Positions 52,134 through 60,901 of a stretch of DNA of 64,000 bases are shown here, one piece after another (the first letter of the stretch is position 1; each line of letters begins with the position of its first letter). The DNA comes from Streptomyces griseochromogenes (GTDB lineage Bacteria; Actinomycetota; Actinomycetes; Streptomycetales; Streptomycetaceae): positions 10,664,001 to 10,728,000 of the forward strand of contig NZ_CP016279.1 of assembly GCF_001542625.1 (NCBI RefSeq), written 5' to 3'. Position numbers and translations under genes: made by a program. The notes beneath the pieces are model-generated. The model saw nothing but the letters and a program-made list of their open reading frames with translations, ran no database searches and had not been told where the DNA came from.

Positions 52134-53278
52134 GCGATGCCGCCAAGGACGCGCACCGCACGGGCGACGGCACGCGCGCGGTACGGGCGGGCCTGCCCGA
52201 GGCGGTGAAGCACGAGCCGGCCCTGCCCGGGCCGGTGTTCGCCGCGCACTTCCATCTGCCGGGCGAGGTGACGGGACCGTACTCCTACGGCCGTGACGAC
52301 AACCCCACCTGGACGCTGCTGGAGCGTGCCGTCGGCGAGCTGGAGGCACCCGGGCGCGATGACGTCGAGACGCTGGTGTTCGCCTCCGGCATGGCGGCGA
52401 TCTCCTCGGTGCTCTTCTCCCAGCTGCGCGCCCAGGACGCCGTCGTGCTGCCCTCCGACGGCTATCAGGTACTGCCGATGGTCCGCACCCAGCTGGAGGC
52501 GTACGGCGTCGAGGTGCGCACGGCGCCCACCGGCGGTGACGCCCAGCTGGAGGTCCTCGACGGCGCTCGGCTGCTGTGGATCGAGTCGCCGTCGAACCCG
52601 GGGCTCGACGTGTGCGACATCCGGCGCCTGGTGGAGGCGGCACATGCGCGAGGCGCCCTGGTGGCCGTCGACAACACCCTGGCCACGCCGCTCGGTCAGC
52701 GCCCGCTGGAGCTGGGCGCCGACTTCTCGGTGGCCAGCGGCACCAAGCAGCTGACCGGACACGGCGATCTGCTGCTGGGCTACGTCACCGGGCGCGACAC
52801 CGACGCGATGGCCGCCGTACGGCGCTGGCGCAAGATCGTCGGCGCGATCTGCGGGCCGATGGAGGCCTGGCTGGCGCACCGGTCCATCGCCACGCTCCAG
52901 CTGCGGGTCGACCGGCAGGACACCACCGCACTTGCGGTCGCCGAGGCCCTGCGGCAGCGGCCCGAGGTCTCGGGGCTGCGCTATCCGGGACTGCCCGACG
53001 ATTCCTCGCACAAGGTCGCCTCGCGGCAGATGCGCCGCTACGGCTGTGTGGTCTCCTTCACGCTGCCCTCACGCGCGCGTGCCGAGCGTTTCCTGGCCGC
53101 GCTGCGTCTGGTCGAGGAGGCGACGAGCTTCGGCGGCGTCCGCTCCACGGCCGAACGCCGTGGCCGCTGGGGCGGGGACGCGGTCCCGGAAGGATTCATC
53201 CGCATGTCCGTCGGCGCCGAGGACCCCGAGGACCTCGTGGCGGACATCCTGCGTGCCCTGGACGCGTCCGCCGAGTGA
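52130..53278 (+). CDS. PLP-dependent Cys/Met-metabolism enzyme (cystathionine gamma-lyase type)
   Basis: 382 residues, ATG overlapping ptpA by 4 nt. Fold type I: NPTWTLLERAVGELE near residue 62, FASGMAAISS near 85, WIESPSNPG near 150, VDNTLATPL near 180 and PLP lysine in SVASGTKQLTGHGD near 205. It matches cystathionine gamma-synthase/lyase enzymes; the exact reaction (cystathionine, methionine or O-succinylhomoserine) is not distinguishable. A perfect 13-bp terminator stem ends the two-gene unit. Confidence 0.9.
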   Translation: MSDAAKDAHRTGDGTRAVRAGLPEAVKHEPALPGPVFAAHFHLPGEVTGPYSYGRDDNPTWTLLERAVGELEAPGRDDVETLVFASGMAAISSVLFSQLRAQDAVVLPSDGYQVLPMVRTQLEAYGVEVRTAPTGGDAQLEVLDGARLLWIESPSNPGLDVCDIRRLVEAAHARGALVAVDNTLATPLGQRPLELGADFSVASGTKQLTGHGDLLLGYVTGRDTDAMAAVRRWRKIVGAICGPMEAWLAHRSIATLQLRVDRQDTTALAVAEALRQRPEVSGLRYPGLPDDSSHKVASRQMRRYGCVVSFTLPSRARAERFLAALRLVEEATSFGGVRSTAERRGRWGGDAVPEGFIRMSVGAEDPEDLVADILRALDASAE

Positions 53279-53308
53279 CCGGGCACGGGCCTGTCCGTGG
53301 GCCCTGTG

Positions 53309-53345
53309 GGCGGTCCGAGCCTCCCCCCTCGTGGCTCGGACCGCC
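53309..53345 (+). terminator. Terminator after the PLP lyase gene
   Basis: GGCGGTCCGAGCC pairs perfectly with GGCTCGGACCGCC over 13 bp, 11-nt loop TCCCCCCTCGT, followed by TTCGGTT. Confidence 0.88.
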
Positions 53346-53494
53346 TTCGGTTCCGCGCGCGAAGAACCGCGCGAACAAGGCTAGTTGACTCTCTGTCAGT
53401 GTCCAATCACAGTAGCGACAGAGACCTATCGACTTATTTATAGTTGGTGTCTGCCCGGGGGCCGGAGGAAGGCAGGGACAAGGGGAGAGCTGCC

Positions 53495-54400
53495 ATGGAT
53501 CTGGCCTTGCTGCGCACCTTCGTCACCGTGCACCGGGCCGGTTCCTTCACCCGCGCCGCCGCCCTGCTGGGCCTCTCCCAGCCGGCCGTCACCTCACAGA
53601 TCCGCACCCTCGAGCGTCAGCTGGGCCGCCCCCTGTTCCTGCGGCAGGCCCGCGGGGTGACCCCCACGACCATCGGCGACGAACTCGCCCACAAGGCGGC
53701 TCCCCATCTCGACGCCTTGGTGGAGATAGCCGAGAGCGGCCTGGACGACGAGTCCTCGCTACGGACGCTGCACCTGGCCGGCCCCCCGGAGTTCACCGCC
53801 GAACGCGCACTTCCCGCCCTGACGGAACTGACCGGCGACGACGGCCAGGGCTTCGCGCTGCGCGCCTCCTTCGGCACAGCCGAGGAGACGCTGGAAGGGC
53901 TGGCCGCCGGCCATCATGACCTGGCCATCAGCACGGCCAGGCCCCGCGGCGCCCTGCTGACCGCCACCCCGCTGTGCGACGAGGAACATGTGCTGGTCGC
54001 CGCCCCGCGCTGGGCCGAGCGGATCGGACCGGGAGCCCTGCGCCTCAAGGGGGCACCCGCCCTGGAGAACCTGCCCGTCGTCGAGGTCCACGAGTCGCTG
54101 CCCTTCGTCTCGCGCTACTGGGCCTCCGTCTTCGATTCGCGCCCGGCCGCCTCGGGCACGGTCATCGTTCCTGATCTGCGCGCGGTGCTCGCCTGCGCGA
54201 CCGCGGGTGCCGGCCTTGCAGTGCTGCCCCGCTATCTGTGCGCGTCGGGCCTCGACCGCGGCGAGGTGGTCACGCTGCACGACCCGGCGGTGCCCCCGCT
54301 GCGTACGTATTTCCTGGTCGTGCGGACCGGAACGCTCGCCATGCCCCATATCGCGCGAGCGCACGAGTGGCTCCAGCGGGCGTCCGCGACCTGGTGCTGA
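53495..54400 (+). CDS. LysR-family transcriptional regulator
   Basis: 301 residues from ATG 53495 (GGGGAGAG 5 nt upstream). The N-terminal HTH reads LRTFVTVHRAGSFTRAAALL, then SQPAVTSQIRTLERQLG, typical LysR. The effector domain spans about 90-300 with LHLAGPPEFTAERALPAL and LPRYLCASGL. The leader (53395-53494) is AT-rich (TTATTTATAG at 53433) and probably holds its promoter and self-binding site. No divergent target gene is present; the nearest neighbours are the PLP lyase and a Nudix gene. Confidence 0.92.
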   Translation: MDLALLRTFVTVHRAGSFTRAAALLGLSQPAVTSQIRTLERQLGRPLFLRQARGVTPTTIGDELAHKAAPHLDALVEIAESGLDDESSLRTLHLAGPPEFTAERALPALTELTGDDGQGFALRASFGTAEETLEGLAAGHHDLAISTARPRGALLTATPLCDEEHVLVAAPRWAERIGPGALRLKGAPALENLPVVEVHESLPFVSRYWASVFDSRPAASGTVIVPDLRAVLACATAGAGLAVLPRYLCASGLDRGEVVTLHDPAVPPLRTYFLVVRTGTLAMPHIARAHEWLQRASATWC

Positions 54401-54453
54401 GCCCCCTTCTCGCGGCGTTCACGCGATGCGCTCGGCCGGTGGCGACCCGCGAT

Positions 54454-54467
54454 GTTTCACGTGGAAC
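54454..54467. promoter_or_regulatory. parS-like site before the Nudix gene
   Basis: GTTTCACGTGGAAC, one mismatch to GTTTCACGTGAAAC, ending 21 nt before the Nudix ATG at 54489 and therefore within its promoter or leader. Confidence 0.7.
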
Positions 54468-54488
54468 CAGCCGGGCCACATTTCTCCC

Positions 54489-54971
54489 ATGACCGTCCGA
54501 CCCGTGGTCAAGCGCACCGCCCGTGCCGTTCTTCTCGACGGTGACGACCTGATCCTGATCAAGCGCACCAAGCCCGGTGTCGATCCCTACTGGGTCACTC
54601 CCGGTGGCGGGGTCGAACCCGAGGACTCGACTGTCGTCGACGCCCTGCACCGCGAGGTGTACGAGGAGCTCGGCGCCAAGATCACCGACGTGGTGCCCTG
54701 CTTCGTGGACACCGTGGAGCACATCGGGGAGGACGGCGGTGCGACCGGCGTGAAGGTGCAGCACTTCTTCGTCTGCCGGCTGGAGTCCATGGACCCCTCG
54801 CTGCGCCACGGCCCCGAAGTGGAGGAGCCGACGGGCGAGTACGAGATCGTCCGCGTCCCGTTCACCCGGGTCGGCATCGCCTCCGTCCACCTCGTCCCGT
54901 TGTCGCTGCGGCACTATCTGGACGGCAACATCGAGGGCGTCCGTGCCATGCACGCCCCCGACCTCGGATAG
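54489..54971 (+). CDS. Nudix hydrolase
   Basis: 160 residues. The Nudix box G-x5-E-x7-R-E-x2-E-E-x-G is intact: GGGVEPEDSTVVDALHREVYEELGA, about residues 38-62. Members hydrolyse nucleoside diphosphates linked to another moiety (for example oxidised nucleotides, ADP-ribose or coenzymes). VKRTARAVLLDGDDLILIKR is the start of the fold. A parS-like site occupies its upstream region. It converges on the globin-type oxidoreductase gene, which ends 4 nt away. Confidence 0.92.
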   Translation: MTVRPVVKRTARAVLLDGDDLILIKRTKPGVDPYWVTPGGGVEPEDSTVVDALHREVYEELGAKITDVVPCFVDTVEHIGEDGGATGVKVQHFFVCRLESMDPSLRHGPEVEEPTGEYEIVRVPFTRVGIASVHLVPLSLRHYLDGNIEGVRAMHAPDLG

Positions 54972-54975
54972 CCGG

Positions 54976-56493
54976 TCAGTAGCCGACGACGACCAGTTCC
55001 TCGACGGAGTCGTGCCATATACGGTCCGACGGGATCCCGCTGTCGCGCAGCACGTCGACCCCGCTGCGGATCATTCCGGGCGGGCCGGAGAGATAGGCGT
55101 CGTACTCGTTCCAGGGGCCGTACTCCCGTATGGCGTCGGGAAGCTGGAGATGGGCCTGCTGGTCGATGATCGCCCGGACGGAGAGCCACGGGTGGCTCTG
55201 CTGGAGCCTGAGCATGGTCTCGATGTCGTACAGATCGTGGTCGGTGCGGGCGCCGTAGAAGACCTCGACCGGCCGTCGTTCGCCGTGCTCGGCGACATCC
55301 TCGACCAGGGCCTTGATGGGCGCTATGCCGGTGCCGCCGCCCAGACACAGCAGCCCGCTGACGGTGGTGTGGTCGACGGTCATCGAACCGGTCGGCGGAC
55401 CGAGGCGTATGACGTCTCCGGGCCGGGACCGGTGCACCAGCGCGTTGGAGACCCAGCCGGCCGGGACCGCCTTCACATGGAACGTCAGCAGTCCGTCCGA
55501 GCGGGGCGCCGAGGCAAAGGAGTAGTGCCGCCAGACCCGGGGCCACCAGGGCGTCTCCACGCTGGCGTACTGCCCGGCGAGGAACGGATAGGGCTGGTCG
55601 GGGCGGACGGTGAGGACCGCGACATCGGAGGTCCTGAGGTCGTGCGTGACGATCTCGGCGTGCCACCAGGCCGGGGCACGCAGTTCATCCACCGCCGCGG
55701 CGTCGATCATCACCTGCGAGATCGTCGTGTAGGCCCGCACCCAGGCCTCCTCGGTCTCCGGGTCCCAGACGGCGGCGGCGTACTTGCTCAGCGCGCCGAT
55801 CAGGCATTCGCCCACCGCCGGGTAGTGCTCGGGGCGTGTGCCGTACTTGCGATGTCCGCGGCCCAGGTTCTGCAGGTAGTCGACGAGCACGGGCGTGTTG
55901 TCGATGTGCTCGGCCGCGGTGAGCAGCGCCTTCAGCAGCCGGTCCCGCTGGGTGTCCATCGCGGCCGGGAACATCGGCCGTACCTCGGGGTGGCGGACGA
56001 AGAGCAACGCGTAGAAGTAGGAGGTGACCTTGTCGGCGATGGGAGCGATCTCGGCCATCGTGCGGCGGATGACCAGGGCGTCCGGGGAGGCTTCCTCGGC
56101 GGGCGGAGCGGGGCGCTGGACGGGCACGCGCTCGGGGACGGTCGCCGCGACGCCCGGGAGCGAAGGCTCGGGAGCCGGAGGGCGCTGAGGGCTCCAAGGG
56201 GCTGACGGGCCCGGCGGGACGGGCCAGGCGGCCTGAGGGGCCGGAGGCGCGGACGCGCCTGGCTCCAGGGTCCCGGCGGGCTGTGCGGCGGGCGCCTCGG
56301 GGGCGTCGGTCCTGGGGCGAGCCGCGTCCACCCCGGTCGGCAGGCCCATGGGCCGTACCACCGTGGGCTCGCGGCCCTCGGCCGTCTCCGGATCACCGTC
56401 CGGCGACGGGGCCGGTGGCACCTTGCGCGGCGTGAACCAGCCGCCACCGTCCGCTATGCCGTTCTCCCCCGACGTGGTGGCCGGAGCGTCCAT
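54976..56493 (-). CDS. Globin domain fused to FAD/NAD oxidoreductase (flavohaemoprotein-like)
   Basis: 505 residues from ATG 56493 (GCGAGGGC upstream; a longer reading to 56712 lacks a ribosome site). The N-terminal ~140 residues are disordered and Pro/Ala-rich. A globin domain follows (about 145-275): TSYFYALLFVRHPEVRPMFP and the proximal His in RKYGTRPEHYPAVGE. The reductase half (about 280-505) has the FAD-binding WRHYSFASAP and the NAD motif GGGTGIAPIKALVEDVAE. This is the flavohaemoglobin layout, used to oxidise NO to nitrate, but with a large extra head and a shortened globin. The terminal aromatic residues of Hmp (F/Y) are replaced by VVVGY. Confidence 0.9.
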   Translation of the reverse strand: MDAPATTSGENGIADGGGWFTPRKVPPAPSPDGDPETAEGREPTVVRPMGLPTGVDAARPRTDAPEAPAAQPAGTLEPGASAPPAPQAAWPVPPGPSAPWSPQRPPAPEPSLPGVAATVPERVPVQRPAPPAEEASPDALVIRRTMAEIAPIADKVTSYFYALLFVRHPEVRPMFPAAMDTQRDRLLKALLTAAEHIDNTPVLVDYLQNLGRGHRKYGTRPEHYPAVGECLIGALSKYAAAVWDPETEEAWVRAYTTISQVMIDAAAVDELRAPAWWHAEIVTHDLRTSDVAVLTVRPDQPYPFLAGQYASVETPWWPRVWRHYSFASAPRSDGLLTFHVKAVPAGWVSNALVHRSRPGDVIRLGPPTGSMTVDHTTVSGLLCLGGGTGIAPIKALVEDVAEHGERRPVEVFYGARTDHDLYDIETMLRLQQSHPWLSVRAIIDQQAHLQLPDAIREYGPWNEYDAYLSGPPGMIRSGVDVLRDSGIPSDRIWHDSVEELVVVGY

Positions 56494-56818
56494 GGTGTGC
56501 CCTCGCCTCGAACATCTTTCGGTCGGTCTGCGTACCTTCTTCTGGGAAGGTGCATGCTTTCCCCCGGCGGACGGCCAGCCGTAGCACTCTCCGCAGCATC
56601 CCATCCTGAGCGGATCCCGCGGCGGTGTACCCGGAAACGAGGGTGTTCGATCTCTTCGTCCCGTGAGGCTGCCTGCCCTGCTCTCGGCCCGCACGGGATG
56701 TGTGCACTCCATCCCGGACGTGAACCGGAGTCGACCCTACCGGCCGTGGCCACGCGCACAAGTCCCGCCTTCCTTCGCCACGAATCTCACATGGGGCGAA
56801 CCATGCACTCCCCTTCAA
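56494..56818. other. Divergent-side intergenic region
   Basis: 325 nt upstream of the globin-type gene, at the 3' end of the HAD-IB gene. It contains GCATGC (about 56551-56556) within GGAAGGTGCATGCTTTCC, a near palindrome that could be a regulator site, and otherwise GC-rich sequence without a recognisable gene. Confidence 0.4.
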
Positions 56819-57451
56819 CTATGGGACGGCCCTCACCAATTCATAGGCATCCCATAGATCCCGCCCCTTGTAGGAGTACGTGGCGATCCCGGCCAGGTGG
56901 CCATCCGCATTGACCGCCACGGAAACCGGTACAGCAGCAAACAGATCCTTGTCCGACAGCGAATCGCCGTATGCGACGCAGTCCGCACGCGACACCCCGA
57001 ACTCCTGGCAGAGCCGGTCAGCGACGGTCACCTTGGCCGCGGAGCTGAGCACTCCGGCCGGGTCGACGCGCTCGGTGAACGGTACGGAGGGAAAACGCGA
57101 TCCATGGGCCGCGTGCGCGCCCCAGCCCAGGAGACGTTCCACGAAGAAGGACGGCGAGAGGGACACGACCGCGCAGAAGTCGCCCGCGCGACGGATCTCC
57201 GCCCAGACCTCGCGGATCCGGGCCAGCCAAGGAGCCCCCTCGAAGGCCGCGCTCACATGCGCCTCGGTGAGGTCTGCCCACAGGCCGTAGACCTCGGTCG
57301 CATACTCCGGCGGACCGATCCTTCCTTCGGCGATCGCCCGGTCGAGCGCCACCGTCTCCGCCTCTCTGCCCAGTTGGCGTGAAATCTCCACCGGCGCGGT
57401 GGTGCCGTGCAGCAAAGTGCCGTCAAGGTCGAAGAGATGAAGTCTCGCCAT
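56819..57451 (-). CDS. HAD-IB phosphatase, phosphoserine-phosphatase-like
   Basis: 210 residues. Motif I is LFDLDGTLLHG at residues 5-15, motif II VVSLSPSFFVE near 94 (Ser instead of the usual T/S-x-x pattern), the motif III Lys around SSAAKVTVAD, and motif IV YGDSLSDKDLF near 160. The SerB-like HAD-IB group acts on phosphoserine or small phosphate esters; the 55-residue helical cap is of this type. No serine-pathway gene is near. Just upstream of its start is a perfect parS site (57479). Confidence 0.9.
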   Translation of the reverse strand: MARLHLFDLDGTLLHGTTAPVEISRQLGREAETVALDRAIAEGRIGPPEYATEVYGLWADLTEAHVSAAFEGAPWLARIREVWAEIRRAGDFCAVVSLSPSFFVERLLGWGAHAAHGSRFPSVPFTERVDPAGVLSSAAKVTVADRLCQEFGVSRADCVAYGDSLSDKDLFAAVPVSVAVNADGHLAGIATYSYKGRDLWDAYELVRAVP

Positions 57452-57478
57452 GGGGTACGAGGCTAAGGGGCCACCGCT

Positions 57479-57492
57479 GTTTCACGTGAAAC
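57479..57492. promoter_or_regulatory. parS site between the HAD-IB gene and the double GNAT gene
   Basis: GTTTCACGTGAAAC, exact ParB-binding consensus, extended to TGTTTCACGTGAAACA. It sits in the divergent promoter region of the two genes, 27 nt from the HAD-IB start. Confidence 0.92.
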
Positions 57493-57603
57493 ACCCGCGC
57501 CCCGTCCACGACCTGTGGGATTGGCCACGACATGGCCAAAAGCACTTGCGTCCCTATCGAAACAGGTGGACGTCAGGGGTACCGGTCGGACAGCCTGACC
57601 TGC

Positions 57604-58470
57604 GTGCCGACTCCTTCCCTCGCTGCTCTGCCCATTCGACGTCTGACGCTCCGGGATCTCACCGCCTGCGCCGACTTGTCCGAAGACCGGGGGTGGCCCC
57701 GCGAGGAACACAAATGGGGCTTTCTCCTCACGGCCGGCAAGGGCTACGGCATCGACGACCCCGACGGCGGGCTCGTCGCCGCATGCGTCGTCACGGAGTA
57801 CGGCTCCTGGGAGCGGTCGGATCTGGGCGCCATCGGCATGGTCCTGGTGGCCGAGCGCCACGCCCGCCAGGGCGTCGGTCGTCGCCTGATGCGGCATGTC
57901 GTATCGGCCATGGCCACCACACCGCTGACCCTGCACGCCACCCCCAACGGGCGCCCGCTCTACGAAGAACTGGGCTTCAAGGTCACCGGCCGGGCCGAGA
58001 TGCTCACGGGACACTTCACGCCCGGCGGGCCGGAATCCGGGGTGTCGACGCGTGCCGCCACCGCGGAGGACCTGCCCGAGATTCTCCGGCTCGACGAGGA
58101 GGTGTTCGGCGCCGACCGCACTCCCCTCATCACACGCCTGCCCGCCTTCGCCGACCTGTTGTGCGTGGCCGAGGAGGGCGGCCGGATCATCGGTTACACG
58201 GCCGCCTGGCCCAATATGGACACCCATGTCGTCGGCCCGCTGATCGCCCGGGACACACAGACGGCCCAGGCCCTCATCACCTCGCTCGCCGCTCACACCG
58301 ACCGGCCGCTGCGCACCGACATCGACGTACGCCACGAGGAGCTGCTGGCCTGGGCGAAGGCGCGGGGACTCGTCTCCGTGGCCTTCAACGCCGTCATGAC
58401 CTACGGCATCACGGACCTGCCGGGGGACTGGACGCGCCGGTTCGCGCCCCTGACGGTGGCCGCCGGCTGA
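57604..58470 (+). CDS. Tandem GNAT acetyltransferase
   Basis: 288 residues from GTG 57604; CAGCCT 7 nt upstream may be a -10 for a leaderless mRNA, and the in-frame ATG at 57532 is less likely. The first GNAT domain (about 10-140) has IGMVLVAERHARQGVGRRLMR, the acetyl-CoA loop Q-x-x-G-x-G. The second (about 150-285) begins TRAATAEDLPEILRLDEEVF and has a degenerate loop (GYTAAWPNMDTHVVGPLIA). In such pairs, usually one copy is catalytic. The substrate is unknown. Confidence 0.9.
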   Translation: MPTPSLAALPIRRLTLRDLTACADLSEDRGWPREEHKWGFLLTAGKGYGIDDPDGGLVAACVVTEYGSWERSDLGAIGMVLVAERHARQGVGRRLMRHVVSAMATTPLTLHATPNGRPLYEELGFKVTGRAEMLTGHFTPGGPESGVSTRAATAEDLPEILRLDEEVFGADRTPLITRLPAFADLLCVAEEGGRIIGYTAAWPNMDTHVVGPLIARDTQTAQALITSLAAHTDRPLRTDIDVRHEELLAWAKARGLVSVAFNAVMTYGITDLPGDWTRRFAPLTVAAG

Positions 58471-58484
58471 GTGGTCGCACGGCA

Positions 58485-58520
58485 AACACCGGCCCACCGC
58501 CGGGGGCGGGGGCCGGTGTT
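58485..58520. terminator. Bidirectional terminator between convergent genes
   Basis: AACACCGGCCC (58485-58495) pairs with GGGCCGGTGTT (58510-58520), 14-nt loop, between the GNAT (+) and HbpS-like (-) genes. Confidence 0.8.
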
Positions 58521-58541
58521 GTCACGGCGCGGGGAGCCTGG

Positions 58542-58961
58542 TCAGGCGAGTGCCCGGACAGCTGCTGCGGCGAAGCCGTGGTCCTGGTCCGGCGCACCGC
58601 CACCGACGCCGATCGCGCCGATCAGACGGCCGTCCCGGTGGACGGGGACACCGCCCGCGATGAACAGCAGGGGCCGGTCGAGGGCCGTGGGCAGCGTGTG
58701 GAAGAGGCCTCCGGGCTGTACGGCGTCGACCAGGTCGGCGGTGGCCGCGTTCAGCTGGAGCGCCGTGTAGGCCTTACGGGTGCTGGTCTCGCCGGAGATC
58801 AGCACAGCCCGGTCGTCGCGGCGGAACGCGAGCAGGTGGCCGCCGGCGTCCAGCACGGTGACGCTGACGGTGACTCCGGCCTGCTCGGCTGCGCGCCGGG
58901 CGGTGGCGACGAGCAGCTCGGCGTCCTCGGTGGTGAGCGGGGCGACGGTGGTGGTGCTCAT
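58542..58961 (-). CDS. HbpS/GlcG-like (DUF336) haem-degrading family protein
   Basis: 139 residues, ATG with GGAGAACG about 7 nt upstream. It is a single GlcG/HbpS domain: LVATARRAAEQAGVTVSVTV, then LDAGGHLLAFRRDDRAVLIS, SGETSTRKAYTALQLNAAT and the glycine run GRLIGAIGVGGGAPDQD. Streptomyces HbpS is an extracellular haem sensor of the SenS/SenR system, but this protein lacks a signal peptide and no sensor kinase is adjacent, so it is more likely a cytoplasmic relative. The MFS gene at 59082-60290 lies upstream on the same strand with a gap of 120 nt. Confidence 0.88.
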   Translation of the reverse strand: MSTTTVAPLTTEDAELLVATARRAAEQAGVTVSVTVLDAGGHLLAFRRDDRAVLISGETSTRKAYTALQLNAATADLVDAVQPGGLFHTLPTALDRPLLFIAGGVPVHRDGRLIGAIGVGGGAPDQDHGFAAAAVRALA

Positions 58962-59081
58962 GGAGCGTTCTCCTTGGTGCGGTGGTACGTGCGGTGAGGT
59001 GGAGCCATGCGGACCGGGGCTGTGCGCGCCCCGGTGGTCCGGGCGTTGGCCGGATGGTGACGTTCTGCGGTCCCGGCGGGC

Positions 59082-60290
59082 TCAGTGGTGGACGGGGGTC
59101 CGCTGCCCGGCGGGCGTTCCGGAGACCACCACCGCGCTGCGGGCGTCGGAGCGGCGCTCCAGGGTGGCCGAGAGGACGGCGAGGACCAGGGCGGCCGCGG
59201 CAAGTGCGGCGCCGACCCAGTTGGGGGCGGTGTAGCCGAAGCCGGCCGCGATCACGATGCCGCCGAGCCAGGCGGAGAGGGCGTTGCCCAGGTTGAAGGC
59301 GCCGATGTTCACGGCCGACGCCAGCGTCGGGGCACCGTGCGCCTGATCGAGGACGCGCTTCTGCAGGGGCGGGACGGTCGCGAAGCCGAGGGCGCCGATC
59401 AGGGCGATGGTCACGGCGGCCGCGATCTTGTTGTGTGCGGTGAGCGTGAAGAGCGCGAGGACGACGGCCAGGGCGCCCAGTGAGACGTACAGCATCGGCA
59501 TCAGCGCGCGGTCGGCGAACTTGCCGCCGATGAGGTTGCCGCCGACCATGCCGAGGCCGAAGAGGACCAGCAGCCAGGTGACCGAGCCGTCGGCGAAGCC
59601 GGCGATGTGGGTCATCATCGGGGCGATGTAGGTGATGGCCGCGAAGACACCACCGAAGCCGAGAACAGTCATCGCCATGGCGAGCAGGACCTGGGCGTTC
59701 TTGAAGGCGGCCAGTTCATGACGGAGATGCACGCCTTCGGGCCTGGGCATCTCGGGCACCAGCTTGGCGATGCCGACCAGCCCCACGACACCGAGCGCGG
59801 CGACGATGCCGAAGGTGACACGCCAGCCGACGTTCTGCCCGATGAGCGTGCCCAGCGGGACGCCGATCACGTTGGCGACGGTCAGGCCGGTGAACATCAT
59901 GGCGATGGCTCCGGCCTTCTTGTCGGGGGCCACCAGCTCGGCCGCGGCGACCGAGCCGATGCCGAAGAAGGCGCCGTGGGCAAGAGAGGCGACCACCCGT
60001 CCGATCAGCATGATCGCGAAGGCGGGGGCCACGGCGGAGAGCAGGTTCCCGGCGATGAACAGGCCCATCAGCAGCATCAGCATGCGCTTGCGCGGGAGCT
60101 TGGTGCCGAGCACCGTCATCAACGGGGCGCCGATCACCACCCCCAGGGCGTACCCGGTCACGAGCAGGCCCGCCGTGGGGATGGAGACCCCGAAGTCTTC
60201 TGCCACCTCGGGCAGCAAACCCATGATCACGAACTCTGTCGTGCCGATTCCGAAGGCCCCGATCGCGAGGGCCAGAAGCGCGAGAGGCAT
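59082..60290 (-). CDS. MFS drug exporter (AraJ/Cmx type)
   Basis: 402 residues from ATG 60290; an in-frame GTG at 60341 would fall inside the operator. Twelve transmembrane helices are seen, first ALLALAIGAFGIGTTEFVIM with the G-T-T-E-F-V motif of the AraJ group. The intracellular loop MTVLGTKLPRKRMLMLLM is MFS motif A. It probably exports a toxic compound. A divergent MarR gene with a shared inverted-repeat operator suggests induction by the substrate. The C-terminus ends with RRSDARSAVVVSG, cytoplasmic. Confidence 0.92.
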   Translation of the reverse strand: MPLALLALAIGAFGIGTTEFVIMGLLPEVAEDFGVSIPTAGLLVTGYALGVVIGAPLMTVLGTKLPRKRMLMLLMGLFIAGNLLSAVAPAFAIMLIGRVVASLAHGAFFGIGSVAAAELVAPDKKAGAIAMMFTGLTVANVIGVPLGTLIGQNVGWRVTFGIVAALGVVGLVGIAKLVPEMPRPEGVHLRHELAAFKNAQVLLAMAMTVLGFGGVFAAITYIAPMMTHIAGFADGSVTWLLVLFGLGMVGGNLIGGKFADRALMPMLYVSLGALAVVLALFTLTAHNKIAAAVTIALIGALGFATVPPLQKRVLDQAHGAPTLASAVNIGAFNLGNALSAWLGGIVIAAGFGYTAPNWVGAALAAAALVLAVLSATLERRSDARSAVVVSGTPAGQRTPVHH

Positions 60291-60340
60291 GGGGGGATAC
60301 ACCTTCCCAAAGGATTGCAGGAGCGCTTTACGTGCGTTCA

Positions 60341-60382
60341 CAATAGTTGCAGACGCGGGCTACATGCAACCGAAGACTATTG
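60341..60382. promoter_or_regulatory. Probable MarR operator between the MFS and MarR genes
   Basis: Nested inverted repeats: CAATAGT (60341-60347) with ACTATTG (60376-60382), and GTTGCA (60346-60351) with TGCAAC (60365-60370). It lies in the 143-nt divergent promoter region. Confidence 0.8.
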
Positions 60383-60433
60383 CGAAGGTGCTCTACCCTG
60401 GATTCAGCCGCTCCGGGACAGAGGAAAACGCCA

Positions 60434-60892
60434 ATGACAGCGACGGACCCCGCGCTCACCGCCCTCGCCCAGGGCTGGTCCGCCCTCGCTCTCCTGCACG
60501 GGAGGATCGAGGCGCACATCGAGCGCGCCCTGCAGGCCGGGCACGACCTGAGCGTGCGCGAGTACTCCCTGCTCGACGTGCTGAGCCGGCAGCACGACGG
60601 CGAAGGCGGCCATCTGCAGATGAAGCAGGTCGCCGACGCGGTCGTGCTCAGCCAGAGCGCCACCACGCGGCTGGTGACCCGCCTGGAGGACCGCGGCCTG
60701 CTGGAGCGCTACCTGTGCCCCACCGACCGCCGCGGCATCTACACCAACGTCACCGAGGCGGGTCTGAGGCTGCTCGAGGAAGCGCGGCCCACCAATGACG
60801 GCGCCCTGCGCGAGGCTCTCGACGGGGCGGCCAGGAATCCCGAGCTGGCCCCCCTGGTGCGGGTCGTCGAGTCCCTGAACGTGCCCGCATAG
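60434..60892 (+). CDS. MarR-family repressor
   Basis: 152 residues from ATG 60434 (AGAGG about 10 nt upstream). The winged helix spans about 35-105: LSVREYSLLDVLSRQHDGE, QVADAVVLSQSATTRLVTRL and the wing CPTDRRGIYTNVTEAG, the canonical D-x-R-G. It probably represses itself and the divergent MFS exporter through the palindrome at 60341-60382, released by a small-molecule ligand. A GNAT gene follows 9 nt later and may share its regulation. Confidence 0.93.
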   Translation: MTATDPALTALAQGWSALALLHGRIEAHIERALQAGHDLSVREYSLLDVLSRQHDGEGGHLQMKQVADAVVLSQSATTRLVTRLEDRGLLERYLCPTDRRGIYTNVTEAGLRLLEEARPTNDGALREALDGAARNPELAPLVRVVESLNVPA

Positions 60893-60901
60893 GGTGCCGG
60901 C

